Shown piece after piece: positions 60,303 through 64,000 of a DNA stretch of 64,000 nt. The position numbers and the translations under genes were made by a program. Source of the DNA: Omphiscola glabra (lineage: Eukaryota; Mollusca; Gastropoda; Lymnaeidae); contig OZ024808.1 of assembly GCA_964017045.1 (NCBI GenBank), forward strand, positions 12,244,284-12,308,283, read 5' to 3'. Position 1 is the first letter of the stretch, and every line of letters starts with the position of its first letter. The notes under the pieces were generated by a model. The model made no database searches, had not been told where the DNA came from, and saw only the letters and a list, made by a program, of their open reading frames with translations.

Positions 60303-60507
60303 ATCCACCATAGCTTTAACACCACTGCACACCCACCATAGCTTTAACACCACTGCACACCCACCATAGCTTTAACACCACTGCACACCCACCATAGCTT
60401 TAACACCACTGCACATCCACCATAGCTTTAACACCACTGCACATCCACCATAGCTTTAACACCACTGCACACCCACCATAGCTTTAACACCACTGCACAC
60501 CCACCAG
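60303..60507. repeat. 28-bp tandem repeat, seven copies
   Basis: CCACCATAGCTTTAACACCA plus CTGCACAC. Confidence 0.95.
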
Positions 60508-61625
60508 CATAATAGAACAGTTCCACGAGCCCGGTGCCAAGAAAATTTGGAGGGGGGGGGGTCTAAATGTGTATATAAGTATAAAAATTGATGAACGATA
60601 AATATGACTATAATTATATATTTATATATGTATAATTTAAGATATAATTCACCGCAAAAATTATCATTACTGTTATTCTAATCTATGCAGATAGATCGGG
60701 TTTAATAAATACAACTACTTCTGTAGACACCATGAATTTTTTTGACAACTTCTGCATTAGTTCACGATAAAGCCACTAGTATCTTGTTCCGGAAAATTTG
60801 GAGAGATATTACCGTGGCCGCCATCTTGGTTGCCGCGATCCGCGAACTTATGTCCTAAATGTATCCTTAAACCCAAATATATATCCGTCACCAGGGTTTT
60901 GACCCTATCGGAACCAGGGACAAAACACGCAAATGACGTCAGGGCCTATCTCTCCAAAATTAGCCCTTGTTTCTACAACACGGTATTATGCATGCTGTCA
61001 GACGATGTGCTAACAAACATAACATGATTTTATCCTTGAATAACCAACAGGATCGTTGGAGATGCCACCACACTAACTGGTTTTAATATAAATGTGAAAT
61101 AATGTATACTAATTTTTGCGTTGCATTGAAAGTTTTTATTCAAAAGAACATTTGTTTTGTTTTTTTGTTGTTTTTTTTTGGAAGTGAGAATAATACTAAT
61201 TTTGCGGTGAATTAAAATTGAAGTACCTTTAAAATTTACACACAAATGATTACAATCAATAATAATGTGGTCATAAACACAACAACCAAACTCGGTAATT
61301 TGTTAACTAATATTTTTATCCCCCCACAATCTCTGCGATGATCATATGAACTTTACAATGGAAAACCCTTGCCTTTGGGTGCAGTGCCGTGCACGTGATT
61401 TCTTTTGGGCCTCGAGTGCACCCCCAATTATGCGCCCCAACAAATTTCAAAACAGTGCATCACACGTTCAGTGAATTAGACACAACAGAGGCGCTCTTCT
61501 TGTCCTTTCTCCATTACAAACGCATCGATTTGTGAAACATTAAGCCAAGCGCCAAAAGAGACTCAAAGCATTGATAAGGCCAGACCACTGGTTCTCTCTT
61601 GAGCTGAAGTTGATCTCATACAAAA

Positions 61626-61656
<31 letters not shown>
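60508..61656. other. Intergenic sequence, nothing recognised
   Basis: AT-rich, with a G-run at 60550-60560 and a T-run of about 25 at 61626-61650. Confidence 0.4.
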
Positions 61657-61871
61657 AGTTTGCTAACTGACCACTCTGCTTTTGAAACAGTTATTGGAAT
61701 TGTTTGCTAACTGACCACTCTGCTTTTGAAACAGTTACTGGAATTGTTTGCTAACTGACCACTCTGCAACATGCAACAGTTACTGGAATTGTTTGCTAAC
61801 TGACCACTCTGCAACAGTTACTGGAATTGTTTGCTAACTGACCACTCTGTCACATGCAACAGTTACTGGAA
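61657..61871. repeat. ~45-bp tandem repeat derived from the hAT transposase 3' end
   Basis: Five units with TTTGCTAACTGACCACTCTG and AACAGTTACTGGAATTG; some are shortened to 33 bp. Read on the minus strand each unit is IPVTVACDRVVS-stop, the same sequence that ends the transposase remnant. Confidence 0.9.
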
Positions 61872-62360
61872 TTGGAACCCTAAAAATGCGCAGTGCAATG
61901 ATCAAACTTCCAAAAACTTCACAAAGCTTAAATTCTGACATTTTGCTCATCACTTTTATTGGAGCAAGATGCTTGGATACAAAGCTGGCAGGATGACTTC
62001 GTTTTAACTGCAAGATTTCTTCCAACAGATCAGCCTCGGAAACATCAGAAGCATATTTCCTGGAGAAGTCAGCGTGAAGACTTCTAATGTCAGCTTCAGA
62101 CATGAAAGAGTAATCACACAAGAAGCTGAGCATATCTGAAATCCCTCAACTTCTGGGAAGCGAGCTTTGAGTCCAGTTATAGCAGAATCAATACTAGGGT
62201 AAAAAGTTTCTTCCGAAATTGCTTTCTTCATCAGGTTCTGAGGACGCATTGGAATCACAAAGTGTGTCCTCAACCTGGTCACCATAAAAAAATATTTGGG
62301 TATTTTTTTTTCCTTGAAAATTCCTGATCGGTCGTTTGACTTCATTTTCAAAATTGACAC
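61834..62360 (-). pseudogene. hAT transposase remnant (ZMYM1/P52rIPK-like group)
   Basis: On the minus strand, 62360-62150 gives ISEETFYPSIDSAITGLKAR followed by FPEVEGF, then in another frame (62133-61834) SEADLLEEILQLKRSHPASF, FGSLIIALRIFRVPIPVTVA and CDRVVS. The order (an ...F.P.ID..I..LK.RF block, a LLEEI.xLK block, then ALRIFxxxPVTVAxxERSFSKLK) is that of the C-terminal part of hAT transposases of the 52-kDa-repressor/ZMYM1 type, ending in the dimerisation domain. Here the final ERSFSKL is frameshifted to DRVVS-stop. At least one frameshift near 62130; the upstream catalytic part is not recognisable. An inactive relic. Confidence 0.75.
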
Positions 62361-64000
62361 AGTGAAAGCACTGTTTCAACAAAACCTTTTCGTGAATCCC
62401 ATAAAAAATGGGGGGGGGGGGGAGAGAGAGAGAGAGAGAAGGCATATGTCCTAACTTTATAAAAAAAACTCTACCAAATGTGGAATTGTCATTTAATGAT
62501 ATCTTATAGTTGTTGTGAATGCTGTTCTTTCTTCTTTTTTGGGGGGTGGGGGTGGTTTAAAAGTTGGGGGGGGGGGGATAGACACCTTTAATACATTCTT
62601 CGATGAGCAACTCACCAACTGTGTATGTTTTTTTTTAAAAGTCTTATCAGTTCGTTATGCCACATTATGTGAAGCGCATCAAGCACACTCATCCACTTGC
62701 ACTACATGAAACATTAGATCTTTAGATTCAGTTCGGTGCGCTTACTCTTGGCAATTATTTGGACGTTTAACTCTACTTTTTGAATGTACTTTAGCCTTAC
62801 GAGGCTCGGGGACTTCATTGCACCGTTAGAGAGTACATGACAACAAAATGAAGCACAGAGGTTTCGTCTCAGCGTCCGCGGAGTGTCCACAAATGAAAGT
62901 CTCGTGGAAATAAGCGATACAAACTTGCACGATTTACCGGGATATCCAAGGGTTCGAAAAGCATGACACACTTATAGTACTTAACCTTTCGATCACCTTC
63001 ATGCGGTCCCCTTGCCCGACTGTTATCTAGATATATGACTATTTTGGAGTTGACAGTATATATATAGGCATGCTGTTGTAATGCCATTTTGTCCCCTCAA
63101 CATCTCTTCAAATTTTAATCTGACACATAGACATAGTGTCAGCTTTCCGTGCTCCTCTTGCTACGCACTACTACACGGGGCATTTAAAGATGATCTTGAT
63201 TTTTCAAATCCATTGAGAAGAGACTTTTGAAACTTCACAGTATGTTGTACGGTCCGGTAATTTAAAGGTTCGGGAGCCACCTATTGGGGAACGCCCAAAC
63301 ACATAATTTTTTTTTTTTTTTACAGATTCACTCTTGCCTAAAGGTATCCCTATAAACACAGTACCTACTTGTCGCCTTTATTGCTGGCATCCGTCCGTCA
63401 CAAGGTGACGATGGTGTGGAATTCGCAGGACGAAATCCACAAGGCCTGTGATTATTCTTCTAGGATTATAAGCTGGTTCCCAACAGCCAATCGCCTCTCT
63501 CCACGCCGCTGGATAACCCCAAGGGAACAACATTATGTATGATACAGCTTGTGGATGTTATCCGCGTTTCGGGACTCCATCTCCGAGTTTGAATTTAGAG
63601 TTTCTTTCTCTTAGATGAATTGCCGTCCAAGGTTAACGAGACCCATCAACCCTTTATAGAGGGAAAATAATGCGATATGGATGCGGAAAAAATGTGGCCT
63701 ACTGGTATGCGGTTGCGTATCTATGGACGAGGTAAAAAATTCCGCCCATGGGGGTCCTCATACAGGCAGGGCCCCGAGTGATTTACTCGGTTACGTCGGC
63801 CTCAGCACGCCCCTGCCTAGATGCCACGAGACGCACGGCCCCAGCAGCTAATGTGTAGATGAATCACGCGCTCACCAAATAACACCATCAGGAATTTGGA
63901 ACAATCCATGCTGGAATCCCAGGCCTGCTGCTGGTGCAGGGGGGTGAAGCTTGAGTGGCGGGCAGGGGCGTGCGTCGAACGCTATAGCTCTGATGCATTA
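62361..64000. other. Intergenic sequence, nothing firm
   Basis: G-runs and (GA)n at 62410-62440, G-runs at 62541-62578, poly-T at 63309-63322. Motifs such as GCAGGGCCCCGAGTG (63766) and CAGGGGCGTGC (63963) look like ends of dispersed repeats. Minus frames at 62971-62714 and 63087-62869 are not recognisable. Confidence 0.35.

Noticed and set aside
63862..64000. Possible minus-strand exon with donor TTTG|GTGAGC near the right edge
   Set aside because: One frame is open to the donor, but the sequence includes the CAGGGGCGTGC motif of dispersed repeats and no acceptor can be seen.
1..64000. tRNA, rRNA or tRNA-derived SINE genes
   Set aside because: No pair of A-box and B-box sequences at the right spacing, and no rRNA core sequences, were seen on either strand by eye; a dedicated scan would be needed to be certain.

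Overview
The window is nuclear DNA from an animal. It has phase-matched spliced exons, several classes of eukaryotic transposon and very abundant minisatellites; there are no operons, ribosome-binding sites or prokaryotic genes. My best guess is an invertebrate, quite possibly a gastropod mollusc. SPIN-type hAT elements, of which three traces lie here, are known from the snail Lymnaea as well as from tetrapods and a triatomine bug, and the G/C-homopolymer and minisatellite load would fit. I cannot name the species, and this guess is inference.

Gene content is low. The one well-supported gene is on the minus strand, with five coding exons (18953-18644, 14352-14263, 14126-14036, 13010-12850 and 10645-10427). 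All four introns have AG/GT borders and the exons join in one open frame of 290 codons. The protein is Ser/Pro-rich with one short charged, coiled-coil-like stretch and a basic region, and I do not recognise the family. A further candidate minus-strand exon (276-1) runs off the left edge. Its reading phase does not match exon 5, so it needs an unseen intermediate exon or belongs to another gene. Between them lies a 7.95-kb array of a 58-bp monomer, exactly 137 units by coordinate arithmetic, with an internal 52-unit (3,016 bp) block duplication.

Transposons make up most of the interpretable remainder. Found here are: a CR1/L2-like LINE 3' end (15160-14461); a second LINE with an internal deletion (30785-31490); a third LINE C-terminal remnant (28695-28779); a 3,567-bp hAT-like element with a perfect 8-bp target-site duplication (TSD) that encloses the second LINE (29903-33469); two SPIN-like elements with near-perfect TSDs (38764-39118, which carries a nested 162-bp element, and 39453-39602) plus a SPIN 3' fragment at the end of the 58-bp array; two other hAT MITEs (24896-24995, 42861-43058); a PIF/Harbinger-type element (27320-27766); two inverted copies of a pogo/Tigger-like MITE (1232-1481, 15407-15850); a third pogo/Tigger-type element (53138-53703); and a decayed hAT transposase (about 62360-61834).

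Roughly a third of the window is tandem repeat, in some 35 unrelated arrays with monomers of 16 to 94 bp. Most long open reading frames here are artefacts of monomers whose length is a multiple of three or that lack stop codons. A recurring pattern is that arrays begin inside or exactly at transposon remnants: the hAT transposase 3' end, the LINE stop codon, a short MITE, the SPIN fragment and the PIF insertion point. This suggests decayed transposon ends act as seeds for minisatellites. No tRNA, rRNA, CRISPR or confident promoter was seen.
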